Notes under the pieces: generated by a model
Databases searched by the model: none
Seen by the model: only the letters and a program-made list of their open reading frames with translations
Told to the model about the DNA's origin: nothing
Program-made: the position numbers and the translations under genes
Origin: Strobilurus pachycystidiatus
Taxonomy: Eukaryota > Basidiomycota > Agaricomycetes > Agaricales > Physalacriaceae
Direction of reading: 5' to 3'
DNA: 64,000 bases
Assembly (NCBI GenBank): GCA_019915135.1
Contig: JAHLMK010000015.1
Location: 62,001 to 126,000 of the forward strand
Shown: piece after piece, positions 33,929 through 44,554 of the stretch
Layout of the letters: every line of letters begins with the position of its first letter
How positions within the stretch are numbered: position 1 is the first letter of the stretch

Positions 33929-36900
33929 CTAATCATTAATTCCAAGTGTATCATCCTCCTCAACATCTCCAAACTCGACATCATCACCATCCAACACCTG
34001 CACATCATGCTCTGCGGGTGGAGGAATGAATGACGCGACTACTCCGGATCTGATGAGCTCTAAGCGACGCTCAATTGCAGCCCTCAATACCTCCGCTTTT
34101 GCTGGTTGTCCGCCCTTGACACTTGATTTACTCGGAGTCAAGTGCTTGAACTTCTTCATATCTTCCTTTCGCGACACTGCCAGCTCCTTCTCGCGCGCAC
34201 GATGCCAATCGATGTTGAGATCAAGCTCCTTTGTCGGGATTTTTGCTGGCGCATCCTTGTCCAGCAACCGAACGTCCTCGATGGGTGTACACTCTGCAAT
34301 GTTCGCAGCTCTTTGGTCGTTCCTGTCCCTGGTCTTCCGCCGTTTGCTTTCGCGCTCCTCAGCAATCTGGGTTCGACCTTCCATCAGAGCCGCTTTCCTC
34401 TTCTTCTCCACTCCCGCCACCTCCTCTCTGCGTACTACAGTGCGCACAAACTGCCCTAGTTTCGGATTCGACGCGGTCTTTTTTCGCACCCAATCTGCCG
34501 GCTTGTTCCTGCCCCACTTGATCTTCCCTTTCATATACCCCATTGATACATTTGCCGACCGCTGCTTTACCCGCTTCAACGCCCCAGCTCCTCCCTCGTT
34601 ACAGTCATTTGTGGAGGGAATGAAGAACGCCTCTTTCTCCTCGGCGGTGAGTTGTTTCCGCTCCGGATTTGAGTCGTACTGAATGAATCGCTTCCAGCCA
34701 CCCATTCCGGCTGTAAACGTCGCTATGACTCCCTCATGAAGGAGTGGGAGCCTTTCCTGCTGATACAGGGTGAGAACTGCGACGACGGACTCTGGACGCT
34801 GAAACGAGCCATCATCAGCAGTTGGATGATTGTGAAGGACGTCGAACCCATAGATTAGCTCCGGAGAGGCGAGTACTCTCTCAATGAAAGCAATAACCCG
34901 CTGAAGAAATGGATCTAGATCGAAATGGTTCTGGATTTTGCCTCGGATGGTGCGCATATACGGAATGCTGACGGTCTGTGAATAGAGAGTCATCACCGCA
35001 AGCTCGGTGAGGGTTGGATTGTCGTTAAGAGCCCCAAGGATGTTCTTTTCGACATTAGTGTGAAGTCCGGACGCTTTATGCTTCCGGATATGCTCAAGAA
35101 ATTCGTTGTAGACCGCGTGATGTACTAGGATTTCCGCGGCGCCCAGTCCAAGAGTTCCATAGCGTCCAATGGTAGGGAAACACGTCAGGTGTCCAATATG
35201 CTCGTGTGCAAGGAAATATAGAGTGTGAACGTCTTGTTGGCCAAGAAGCCGGTTTCGGTTGTTCAAAAGAAGTGCAAACAGCTCAACAAGCTTAACACCT
35301 CCACCGGCAGAGGACTGCTGGGCCTTGCCGCGAAGGTCAGCATCTGTGCTTTGTAGGATGGCGAGATTGGCCTTATTGGGAAGCATCAGAGGGCACGGGT
35401 GACCGTTCGCTACCCAGATACGGCACAGAGCTTCAAATGCGTCTACCAATGGCTTACTGAGTCTTTTAAAGGACTGTACAGTGCTAACACATACCTTTTG
35501 TTGAGTTGACCTCCTTATGCATTCCACAACCAGCCCGAAAGAACCGTGAGGATTTTGATCGTTCGTCGTCGGTCAGTCCATCCAAAGCCGCCTCTCCGTA
35601 ACGAGTAACGAGTTGATTATAGGACTCGTGGCAATGTGTTTCGCGTTCTGTCTCGGTAAGTTGATCCCATGCTTCTCGTCCACCCAAGCTTGAGATCATA
35701 CTAATCTGGAGTTGATTGACCTCAGCAAGTATGTTCTCGGGTGGTGTTTCGGAGATCAGCTTCTCCCCTCGAAGCTGGAGATCAAACTCGTTCCGAGCGT
35801 CCTCAAAGATAGCCCTGAGCTTGAGTTGATCGGATGCATGGTCGGAGAGGATACCACGCGTTTTGGTAAAGAACACGCGAGGGTCAAGCTTCTCACCAAG
35901 CGGCGAGCAGTTGAACTGATGGAACATCTGCCCAACGAGCTTTTTCCACCCCTCCATCTGCTCTTCGGACGTGTGACGCGCTGTAGCTTCAAGATCGACA
36001 AGAATGGTCTAATATTCAGGATCACATCAATACGTACAATTGTGTTCTCATGGGAAGCTTACCTCTTTCTTTCCTTCTTGTAGATAATCCGACACTGTGA
36101 CATGCCGTACCTCATAGTTGATGTTCTTCCACGATGTTGCATCCCCGCTTACGGTATGAGCTGTTCCAACGGTTAGTTCTATGCAGCGATGTTGTCGATA
36201 CCACTGACCTTCTGACTGGTTCACCAGATCCACCAATCGCAAGTCGGAGTATGTACCGCCCTCCTTGACAATGCGTCGACTTGTTCGCTCACTTGGGAGT
36301 ACTTCGGCATCAATACCCAAGGAGAACATGTCGGAAACTGCAAGTATGACTGGGGACGCGTGGGCAACGGGTACACCAAGGTTGACCAGGTTCCGCACAC
36401 AGATACGCAGCTCCTCTGAGAACGCGTTGCCATCCCGTAGGAGCTTCAGCCGGTCCTTTGCCGCCTTCTTTTGCTCTCTCAGTACTGCTTCCTTCAATCG
36501 ATCCTCGAACCTCTCTACTCGGCGCTGCAGGTTCCGAAGTCGCTGAGAGAGGTCGGCATTTCTCTTCATGACGCAACCTCTGTCCTTCTGAAGACGCTCG
36601 ATTTCGTGCTGCTGCTGTCCTGTCGTCTGCTCCAGTTGGCTCTTCACAATCTTGTGCTGCCGTTCCTGCTCTAGACGATCCCGGCTACTCTGCATTTTGA
36701 CCTCAAAGACTGCTTGGCGTGTCTCCCTCTCGCCAGCTGCCTTCAAGGACATCGAGATGCTATCTATCTGACGTGCATGGGCAGTCTGCACGACCGCCAG
36801 ATGAGCACTGTGCTGCGCTGCCTGCCAGTGGAGTGCATTGGTGCCCATATGCCGCTCAACGGCTATTTGACGGCGTAGCTCATGGAGTTCGCCCTGCATT

Positions 36901-37271
36901 TCCTCTGCGCGTTGCTGAAGCGTGGAGGCAAAGGAGCTGTGAGCAGAGCTTCAAGTCTTTGCGTCCCGAAGAGCCTCTAGAGTGTCGGTGAGTTCTTGTT
37001 GCTTCCGGGATAACTGGTCCTCTAGATATGCGGATTTTTGGTGAGCAGCCTTGAGTGTAGCCTCAAAGCGTGCGCGTCGATGCATAGACGCTTGCGTAGC
37101 ATCAGAGGTTGAGGTAGGGGAGGAGTGAGACCGCCGAGGTAAAGGAGAGGGAGATGGGAGATTTTCTCTATCCTTGCCTAGAATAAGGCGCTTCTTGGCC
37201 TTACCGTGGTTGGGATGACTGGAGGAAAGGTTCAGGACCCTCAGGGCCTTCCTCCCCCGTACCTTTCCCAT
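33929..37271 (-). CDS. putative transposase of the 5.66-kb element (one internal stop)
   Basis: Predicted exons, minus strand: 37271-36063, 36008-35495 and 35442-33929 (introns 54 and 52 bp). This reads through 1078 codons except a TGA at 36953-36951 (codon 107). Order: basic N-terminus, long coiled coil (about 70-270), then VSGDATSWKNINYEVRHV near 375, HTSEEQMEGW near 415, SDHASDQ near 459, AGCGMHKE near 564, STNDCNEGGAGALKR near 857, and a basic/acidic C-terminus. I recognise this set of motifs (GD.T..KN..YE.RH, DHA.DQ, C..HK, ND.NEG) as recurring in large uncharacterised Agaricomycete proteins. D377, D459 and E857 are my candidates for a DDE-type catalytic triad, by inference only. The frame is open on both sides of the TGA with continuous coiled coil, so the stop is probably a mutation and not the end of a separate gene. 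Confidence 0.75.
36951..36953 (-). other. in-frame TGA in the transposase
   Basis: Context ACT TGA AGC. The coiled-coil reading frame continues on both sides and no GT donor lies in the preceding 45 bp, so an intron cannot remove it simply. Confidence 0.75.
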
Positions 37272-37715
37272 CTACAAGGTGAGTCCACAGGCCCACTGCC
37301 GCTTGCGAGGACGGTTCCCGCTAAATGTTTGAAAAAGGCAATAGGCCGATCGCGTCTCATTTAGCACTGATCTCGCATCCTCTCCAGTATCCTAACGAGT
37401 GCAGCTATTCTCATGAATCTTTTTCGTGTCACTGCTATTTGATAGTCTCTATCCAGCCTAGGGATTCCTTTTATGATCAACATTATCATTCACTATTTAC
37501 TCGGGCTTCTTGTATTCACATGTAACAATAAGTATGGCAATGTGCAAATCGCTTCCTAGGCTACATGAAGGCCATCAACCGCTACTCAGTACTTCAAGAA
37601 TTATGGCATTTGGCGAAGAATTGACTGTTTTGAACGACTTGCAAGCATTCGATGCGAAATCAGCGTTCCAACGATGGCCGAGTCCGGCTCAGGATCAATC
37701 ATGCCACATGGTTCC

Positions 37716-37745
37716 GCCAGGGTCTCCTGGCAAACGCCTGTACTC
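37716..37745 (-). repeat. inner inverted repeat, right copy
   Basis: Inverted partner of 33723-33752, 29 of 30 bases identical. Confidence 0.85.
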
Positions 37746-38089
37746 ACCTCTTTGCCCTCAACCACCAGCACAGCGACGACCTTTTTAACAAGGACAACAA
37801 CAGCGACGACGTTACCCTCGACAACAGCACTCCCTCTTCTCACCTGTTGACATAGTCGCCTCGCGCCATACCAGGTGGTGCCCGTCTTCTCAAATCCCTC
37901 GGTCAGTCCCATTCATTTCCGCCTGCCGTGCGCACCAACAATGCCCACTAATCTCCTTCCAGCTTGTTTACAAGTGACGTCTTCACCTGCTTTCTCTCAT
38001 GGCAGCAAGCTCAAACCCCCACTCATCCCACCCTACGCATGTCGCAGACTCTCGGGACGCAGTCTGGAGCCTCCAGTGCGTTCGATTTC

Positions 38090-38345
38090 GATTCAAGTAG
38101 GATTTGAGTTGGGTTGAGTAGGATTTGGGTTTTGAGTCCAGTTGGAGTTGGAGTTGAGTTGAGTTCGAGTTCGAGTCGGGTTGATTTCGAGTCGGGTTGA
38201 ACTCGAGTCGAGTTCGAGTTATGATTTGAGTAACGACTCGCTTGACGACTCGAGTTATAACTTGAGTCGACTTGACTACCTCTTGAGTTTGGGTTTGAGT
38301 ACCAAACTGAGTCTGCCTCGAGTTAGAGCTTGAGTTCCTAGTGTA
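38090..38345 (+). repeat. right subterminal TTGAGT array
   Basis: Dense TTGAGT, TTCGAGT and related words over 255 bp, mostly in one orientation, mirroring the ACTCAA array at the other end. Confidence 0.75.
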
Positions 38346-38407
38346 GTAGTAGACTGTGTGTTAGCTCATTGCAAGTTTCTACTACTACAAAATCAAGACT
38401 GAGAGTT

Positions 38408-38463
38408 TTGAGTTTGAGTCAAAACTCGACTCATTCCGGTCACGACCGGGAAAACTCAAGTTT
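38408..38463 (-). repeat. right terminal inverted repeat
   Basis: Reverse complement of 32809-32864 with a single C/T difference. Confidence 0.9.
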
Positions 38464-38772
38464 TAAGTGTCATCTTTTTGACTAATCAGGCTGCGCGGGA
38501 CAATAGGCATTGGATGGTGGCTCGAAGACAAATTGTGCTGACTTCTCACAGGGAGCCAAATAAACCGCTACCAACCCACGTAGGAGTGGCTGTCTTGCAG
38601 ACATTGGCGAGACAGTGAGTATATTCATACGCTGTAACAATCGAGAGACCGCAGGCGTCACCATCTTCCCACATAGCCATAGAGGTCTTCAGTTGTGGAT
38701 CATTGGCCCTCTAGTTGCAGACCCATGTCAGGCTGCGACAATCAAGATTGTGTGCCTAATTTCACCCTGGGG

Positions 38773-38779
38773 TATATAA
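38773..38779 (+). promoter_or_regulatory. TATA box of the 38.9 kb HMG-box gene
   Basis: TATATAA, 117 bp upstream of the ATG and 310 bp outside the transposon end. Confidence 0.45.
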
Positions 38780-38895
38780 GCTGCGACATTGTCCCCGAGA
38801 GCCATCCACCATTCTGCACCTTCACTCTCAGCCTTCTTATCCTTCGCGGTTTCAGCGCTATCCAGCGCAATCACTTCCTCCACACTTCCTTTAAC

Positions 38896-40360
38896 ATGGA
38901 CCCACACTTCATGTTCAACATAGAGACCTCCCCCGCCCTATCTGTTCCCTTAATCTCGCATCTGGTACGAGTACCACCTCACGTCAATGATGAAGGGAAT
39001 CATATCAAACGTGCCTTGAATGCCTTCATGCTCTTCCGCAAGGAATATTGCAGAGCCGGGGCATTTCATGGTACCAAAATACGGCAGGCTAACGCATCCA
39101 AGATTATATTGATAGCTTGGAAAAATCTCCCTGCTGCAGTGCGAGCCGAGTGGGATGCTGCAGCGAGAAGGGAGCTGGAGATTCATAAGAAGCGCTATCC
39201 AGACTACGTTTTCAAACATAAAGAAAGGAGAGAGAAAGTCCGAGGGACTAGAGGAAAGAAGGTGAGTGCTAATCGTGTCCCAGAGCAACTTGAGTATACA
39301 GTAACTGCTCATTCAGAGACAGCCAGCCTCGAGTGCGTCAGATGACATTAGGCACTATGAAGACCCCGTTAATGCAGGGAACGTCGTGTCGACAAGTTAC
39401 GGCTTCTCCCAGTCGCAGTACACCGGATGGTCCGGGTACCCAAACTCGATGACTGTAGAGAGTCACCCCAATGCTTTCCACACCGAGCCGGACACTGAGG
39501 CCAGTTACACCCTGAGATTTGACACGACACCTCACGACGGCCCGATGCTCATGGGCGTCGCACCAATGACCGGCACCCCGTCGTCTAGCGTCATTGAAGG
39601 CTATGCTATCAACGATAACAATAGCCTCATATCTCAAGAGTCTCCCAGCCGGTCCATCTCAGCCGGAAGTAGCAGCAGCGGGTACAACCCTGTAGACCCC
39701 AACCATCCAGGAAGCTCGTACCTGCTCGACGAGGCAGCGAGATTGATCGATTTGCATTTTGCTCAGCTGGAGTTGGCCCCCGCCGTCACTCAGAGCGCCA
39801 GCGTCAACGACTCTGGCTACCATCCCAGCGACCTCGGACCCCACAATGAGCCGTTGAACCCCATGGATGAATCCTCGTTGCAACATTGGAAGAACACCAT
39901 GCCACAGTCGACACACCTGTCACAGGCATCAGCGTATGGAGAACTGTCCTCCGCGTTCGCTACTTCGCCATCCCAGCACTGGGATAATGTCTCGGTGCAA
40001 ACAGTAGATTCCCGGCAAAGTGACTGGGGACGTGCTACGCAACCGTACCATCCCATCGAGCGAGTATGTACCTCAAGTTTTCCGTTGACTGCTCCTGCCC
40101 AGGATGCCCACACTACGGCGGCGACGAGATCAGTGGAACAGGGAAGAAACGTATGGCTCACCCTAGAGACGCACATGCCGACTGCGGCCTGCTCCGCGGC
40201 AGTGGAAGGCCGGCCATTAGAAGACATCACAGTCAATTCTGATGTCTGGCATCCCATGGGTCCCAGGCTCAGGCCCGGGGACGGGATCGCGCCGGCGGGA
40301 GTTTCCAGACATGGAGACTTCGCGACCCAACAGGGAGTCTCTCCTTGGATAAGGCAATGA
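38896..40360 (+). CDS. HMG-box (MATA_HMG-type) putative transcription factor
   Basis: Exons 38896-39261 and 39317-40360; the intron is 55 bp (GTGAGT..GCTAATC..TTCAG), phase 0; 469 residues. The HMG box spans about 37-110: HIKRALNAFMLFRKEY, ASKIILIAWKNLPAAVRAEW, H.KRYPDYVFK. This pattern is that of fungal mating- and development-related HMG factors. The second exon is Ser/Pro/Gly/Gln-rich and disordered, as in an activation domain. A further 39-bp GTATGT..GCCCAG segment at about 40064-40102 could be spliced in frame; it is shorter than other introns here, so I left it in. The stop codon lies inside the 15-bp terminal repeat of the neighbouring retrotransposon, so the native C-terminus may have been lost. 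Confidence 0.8.
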
Positions 40361-40718
40361 CTTGGATATTCTATCTGATGCGCGCGGATGATCAGAACAT
40401 ATTCTGAACACGGATGTCCAAAACACAATGGTGAGATTGAGTTTTGTGTGGGTTGCGGGGAAGACGACGTTCCGCGAAGCGGGCCAGGGGGATAACGGGT
40501 TGGAAAGGGAAACCAAACCGAAAGGGGAGATCTGGCAGTCGACGTCGAATCCGGTACACAAGGAGTGCAAGGGTCTGAAGGAAAGAAATCAGATGAACCC
40601 AAACATACCACACGGAGCCCAGCTCCCAGAGCAACGCTCGCTGAGGGTGAATATGATGATGACCAAACGCCCGAACCCCCAAAAAGAGCACAGACAACGT
40701 ATATAGTTGATGGACAAG

Positions 40719-42197
40719 TTACTCATTTGATAAATCAAAATCCAGCTCCTCGACAGTGAACGGTAGCCTATGGGATGCTGCAAATGCTCGCATACGAGAT
40801 TCCGAGTGCATAGCCCGCGCTACTGCCTGAGGTATGACGCTCTCCAACCGTCTCCAGTAGATAAGGAAACAGAGAGAGGTCCAACCCCCGATCTTCATGA
40901 TAACCTCCGGCTCGACACCCAAAAGCAAGTACGCCAGTGAACCGCCAATGCGAAAACTGTGCCCCAATACATGTTCGAGATTGTGCTGACGGAAGATTGA
41001 GGTGATGAAAGTCATGAAAACTGACTTTATCAATGGACGCCGTGATGTTTCCATGCGATACGCGAAGAAAGCAGTTGATGGAGGGGGAGAGTGATTGATA
41101 CGGAAGTGATTCTCCAGTGCTAACACTGGACAGAGTAGATCGCCCGGGATCTCTGTGAGGTAACACTCGCCTCCGTTAATTCCCGTAGTCTTTGTCCATG
41201 AGAGGTGAAATGAGATGACTCGGCGACCCGCAACGATTGAGTGGGTTACCCGAGTAGAGCGGTATGTGTCGTGCTCCGCCGTTATCTTGTTAATTGACTT
41301 AGGGAGTAGCTCTCCCAAACGGCGGCAACCCCAGTATGCAGTAACTGCCGCTGCTCAAATAGCTGCGTCTCGCGGCAACGAGAGATCCAGGTGTGACCGT
41401 AATGTAAGAAGGTGAGCTCGTTCCACCGGACCTCGGGGTGGACGTTTGAACGCAACACCCTTCTTGTCGGCAGCCTTCTTGAGCGAAGGCAACCAGTGAT
41501 CATGACCATGCCATTCTGCTGAATTGAACAGGTGCCAAAGGCGAAGCCCACTCAACCAATTGCGGATGCATTGGCCTGTGCACGAGCCAATATGATCCGC
41601 CACAAAAGCGCCCAGGAGAATTGCGGAGGCTGGCATCCTCAGAGTTTCCGGGATGAGTTCCGCATTGCAGAACTGGTTGAAACGAAGCAATCCTGCCCCG
41701 TAGGACTGACGAGTATCATCTGTTGTAGCTGACAAGAGACCCTCAAGCATCTTGACTTGGAGACGGTGTGAGACTTCAGCATCATGATTGGATTGTGCGA
41801 GAAGGGAATGAGGAGTGGTCCAGAGAAGCACGCGTCGGTCTGCGGGTACGTTCGATGGACGGAATGGACTTGGGGTGATGTAGTTTTTCTCCGATGGTCG
41901 ACGCGCTGTTTTTCGAGGAAGGGAAAGTGCTGCCGCGACTCGTATGTCGTGTAACGTCTCTGCAACAGATGTCGTGGACGTAGTTGATAGTGGGGGAGAA
42001 TCATGCACCTCTGTACTGAGTATGGGCACTGGTGTGAATGGATATGGCCGACCCGCATTGTAGCTCAACAACGAGTTGGGGTCGACCCAGTGAAAGAGTT
42101 CCCCATATGATGGATTCCCCTGCTCGTGCCCTAATGTAGCTTCGAGTGTTCCAGCATCTGGCTCTGAGTCGGTGATGAATAGAAAAGGTGATGACAT
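40719..42197 (-). CDS. tyrosine recombinase of the retrotransposon (one internal stop)
   Basis: 492 codons of open frame except for a TGA at 41357-41355. The N-terminal half contains the core-binding helical domain (SYGAGLLRFNQFC, IRNWLSGLRLWH). The catalytic domain follows: the first Arg in YWGCRRLGELL just after the stop, H-x-x-R in LGHSFRIGG, a Trp in KIGGWTS at the third position, and the nucleophile Tyr in FLIYWRR. In DIRS-type elements this enzyme integrates the circular DNA product. The ATG overlaps the RT stop codon as TAATG, implying stop-restart translation. The nonsense codon lies between the binding and catalytic domains, so this copy would give only an inactive fragment. Confidence 0.85.
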
Positions 42198-44554
42198 TAG
42201 TGTGAGGGTTCGGTAAATAGGGAAGAGAGTTTGATAGGTAGAGAGAATGATCTGGTAAGACGGTGAGATGGGGAACCTAAGATTCCCCGAGAGATAGGGT
42301 CTGATGGATTATCGGCCGATGCGATGTACACAAATTTAGGTATGATAAGATATTCTGATGAGATGAGATAGGTGCATCGAACACAGAGATTGGTCGCCTC
42401 ATTGCGACTACGGCCCTTGTTGTGTGCGCCAATTGCCCCCGTGTTATCTGAGTGCATGAGGAGATGAGAATCTCGGTGCCCCAACTGTACCACGAAGTAC
42501 ATCAGAAGCTCTAAAGCAATTGCCTCGAGCCAACCTATATCCAGGCCGGGCACCTTCCATCTCGGTATCAGCTTGAAGGCATACCAATATTCACCGACTA
42601 TGATGCCGATACCCCAACTGGTAGAAGCATCGACAAAGATGCGCAAATCCTGCAGCGGCTTCAGCGGATGTAACTGTCGGAAGAAACCTGGGATAGACAG
42701 CTGGTCCTGCCACCACGCCAGTGCGGTGCGAAGCGAATTGGAAGCTTGATGGGTCACAAAATAGTTGTTGTTGAAATGAGACATGAAGTTGGATATGGAT
42801 GGAAGCCGGGACGACCCGGCGAGGTAGATGAAGCACACATGCACCAGGGATCCATGTATGATTTGAAGGTCTAGGAGCGAGAGTCCCTCCCTGGCCGCAA
42901 TTCTGTCTAGCAGTGTCGACACGCGCGACAAGAATTTTAGTCGCTTGACTTCGGGCAAAGATACCCGTCGTGGGATCAAGTCCCAGAAGAAGCCGAGAAA
43001 GACCATGTTGAACGCGAAATGTGTCCCCGTCTTGGTGGGGTGCCAAGGTATTCCGAGCGTCGCAATGAGATCCATGCATGAGTCCCGATCAAACAAGTAG
43101 GACCAGTCCCCATCTACAAATGTACCGAGCCGACTTGGAGAGCGGAAGACGCTCATATCGTCCTCGTACTTGAATGGAACCAATCCAGGGCAAACCTCTG
43201 GCCAAATATCGATTGCGGCGTTTGCAATCTGGCCTGAGTTACTGCTTGCCGTTCGTAGCCCAAATGGATGGCAATGATTGATGTAGAACTTGCCCTCCAC
43301 ACACACTACAAGGTACGGCTTGTGTGCCGGTATGACAGGGCATGTGCGATGAAAGGCTTTGATATCAAAGGCGCAAGCTTGGGTCCCAATGGGGGCAGAT
43401 GTGATCTGGGATAAGTCAGATTATGGCTGACGATAGGTGATAGATGATAGGTGATGGGTGATAGTGATAGGTTGATAGGTTGATAGGTGATAGGTAGCCG
43501 CAAAGCGAGCCAAAAGAGATAGAGCGATCTCAGAAGATTTCGAAAATGAAAAGTGGACGAAAACCACCAATCATTGTGTAAGAACAAGACGAAAACTCAC
43601 CGCATCGGCGACACGAGAAGGCATATCAAATCGGGTTGGGAAATCGTCCTTGTCCATAAAACTGTTGACCGAAGGCATGTCTGTTGCGTCTTTCGAAAGA
43701 TTGCGGCATACTCGTATCTTGGGTGGCAGCCCCGAGCCTTGGTCTTGTGTTGCCACAATAAATGGCGAGCAGTAGAATGGACCACGGAGTATACGCTCCG
43801 TCTCCTACTGTGAGAAAGGTCCAGACATTCTGTCCGCTTCTAGCTCCGTCTTGACGTAGTCGCGGACAGCGTCCAGATTGTCGTCAACAGAAGGATGATT
43901 AGGTATGATGATTGTCTTCGTCAATGCAGGCATGTCTCCGATGGGGAAACCGTGGCTGAGATTTTCGACGAGGAGAGGATAATTATAGGAGAGGTTGCAC
44001 TCGCCCAGTAGTGTAGCGAATGCGTCTGCGTTGTATGGAGTGATTATGCGCTCGTAGATTTCGATGTCTGAAGGAGTGTTATTAAATAGAGGAGGACGGT
44101 GTATAATGGATGTGGAAAAATCGGTATAATGTAAAGGTGTAGGGATAGACGCTAGACCGGGATTGACTGGACTAGGCCCTGATGACTCCGTCGATAACCC
44201 GACTACAGGATGGGCTGCGCGAGAGGGCAGAGTGTTCGCGTCCACAGAGGCTGCAGGCGTGAATGCGCCCGTCCTCGTGCTGTCGTTGGCAGCTTGCTGC
44301 CAAGTTGAACGCGAGGCAGATGCGCTTGAGATCGCGACTGCTACCCGAGGGTTTGAGTGTCCAGAGCTCGTCGTCGCGATAGGTTGAAAAGCAGAGTTTC
44401 CCGTCACTGAAAGAGGTTGTGGAAACAGGATGGGCTCGGACGAGATGTGCCGCCCCGCAAACAAGACATGTTGGGGAGGAAGTGCTGCCCGATGATTCGC
44501 TGGGGCGAAAGGATCGCGGAGGGTCCGTGGTGTGAAAGGACCGAGGAGAATCAT
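42197..44554 (-). CDS. reverse transcriptase-RNase H polyprotein (intron, one internal stop)
   Basis: Exons 44554-43601 and 43405-42197; 195-bp intron with GTGAGT and TTATCCCAG, phase 0; 720 residues with one TAG at 43807-43805. Start overlaps gag by 383 bp in another frame. RT motifs in order: MSGPF, LRGPFYCSPFIV, RVCRNLSKD, VNSFMDKDDFPTRFDMPS, then after the intron FDIKAFHRTCPV, HPFGLRTASSNSG and the catalytic YEDD (F/YxDD type). RNase H follows: IFVDASTSWG, LEAIALELL, HSDNTGAIGA and ADNPSDPISRG, giving the D-E-D-D set. No methyltransferase domain is visible. The TAG sits between MSGPFSQ and ETERILRG, inside conserved sequence, so it is either a mutation or a programmed readthrough site. 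Confidence 0.85.
43406..43600 (-). other. intron in the RT gene containing a TATCACC repeat
   Basis: Removing it restores RVADA-ITSAPIGTQACAFD, continuous conserved RT sequence. Positions 43435-43500 hold a simple repeat of GATAGGT-like units. Confidence 0.8.

Larger units (their letters stand above)
32809..38463 (-). mobile_element. 5.66-kb DNA transposon with 56-bp terminal inverted repeats
   Basis: The ends at 32809-32864 and 38408-38463 are inverted copies with one mismatch in 56 bp. Inside each end are arrays of ACTCAA (left) or TTGAGT (right). Further in is a 30-bp inverted repeat (33723-33752 and 37716-37745, one mismatch). The element holds one large gene on the minus strand. No clear target-site duplication is visible: the left flank reads ACCCAGT and the right TAAGTGT. 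The structure is that of a cut-and-paste transposon with subterminal transposase-binding repeats. I cannot place it in a named superfamily from sequence alone. Confidence 0.85.

Noticed and set aside
32809..38463. KDZ-type transposon identity
   Set aside because: The Cys-cluster and other motifs I associate with KDZ transposases are not visible in the encoded protein, so I left the superfamily open.
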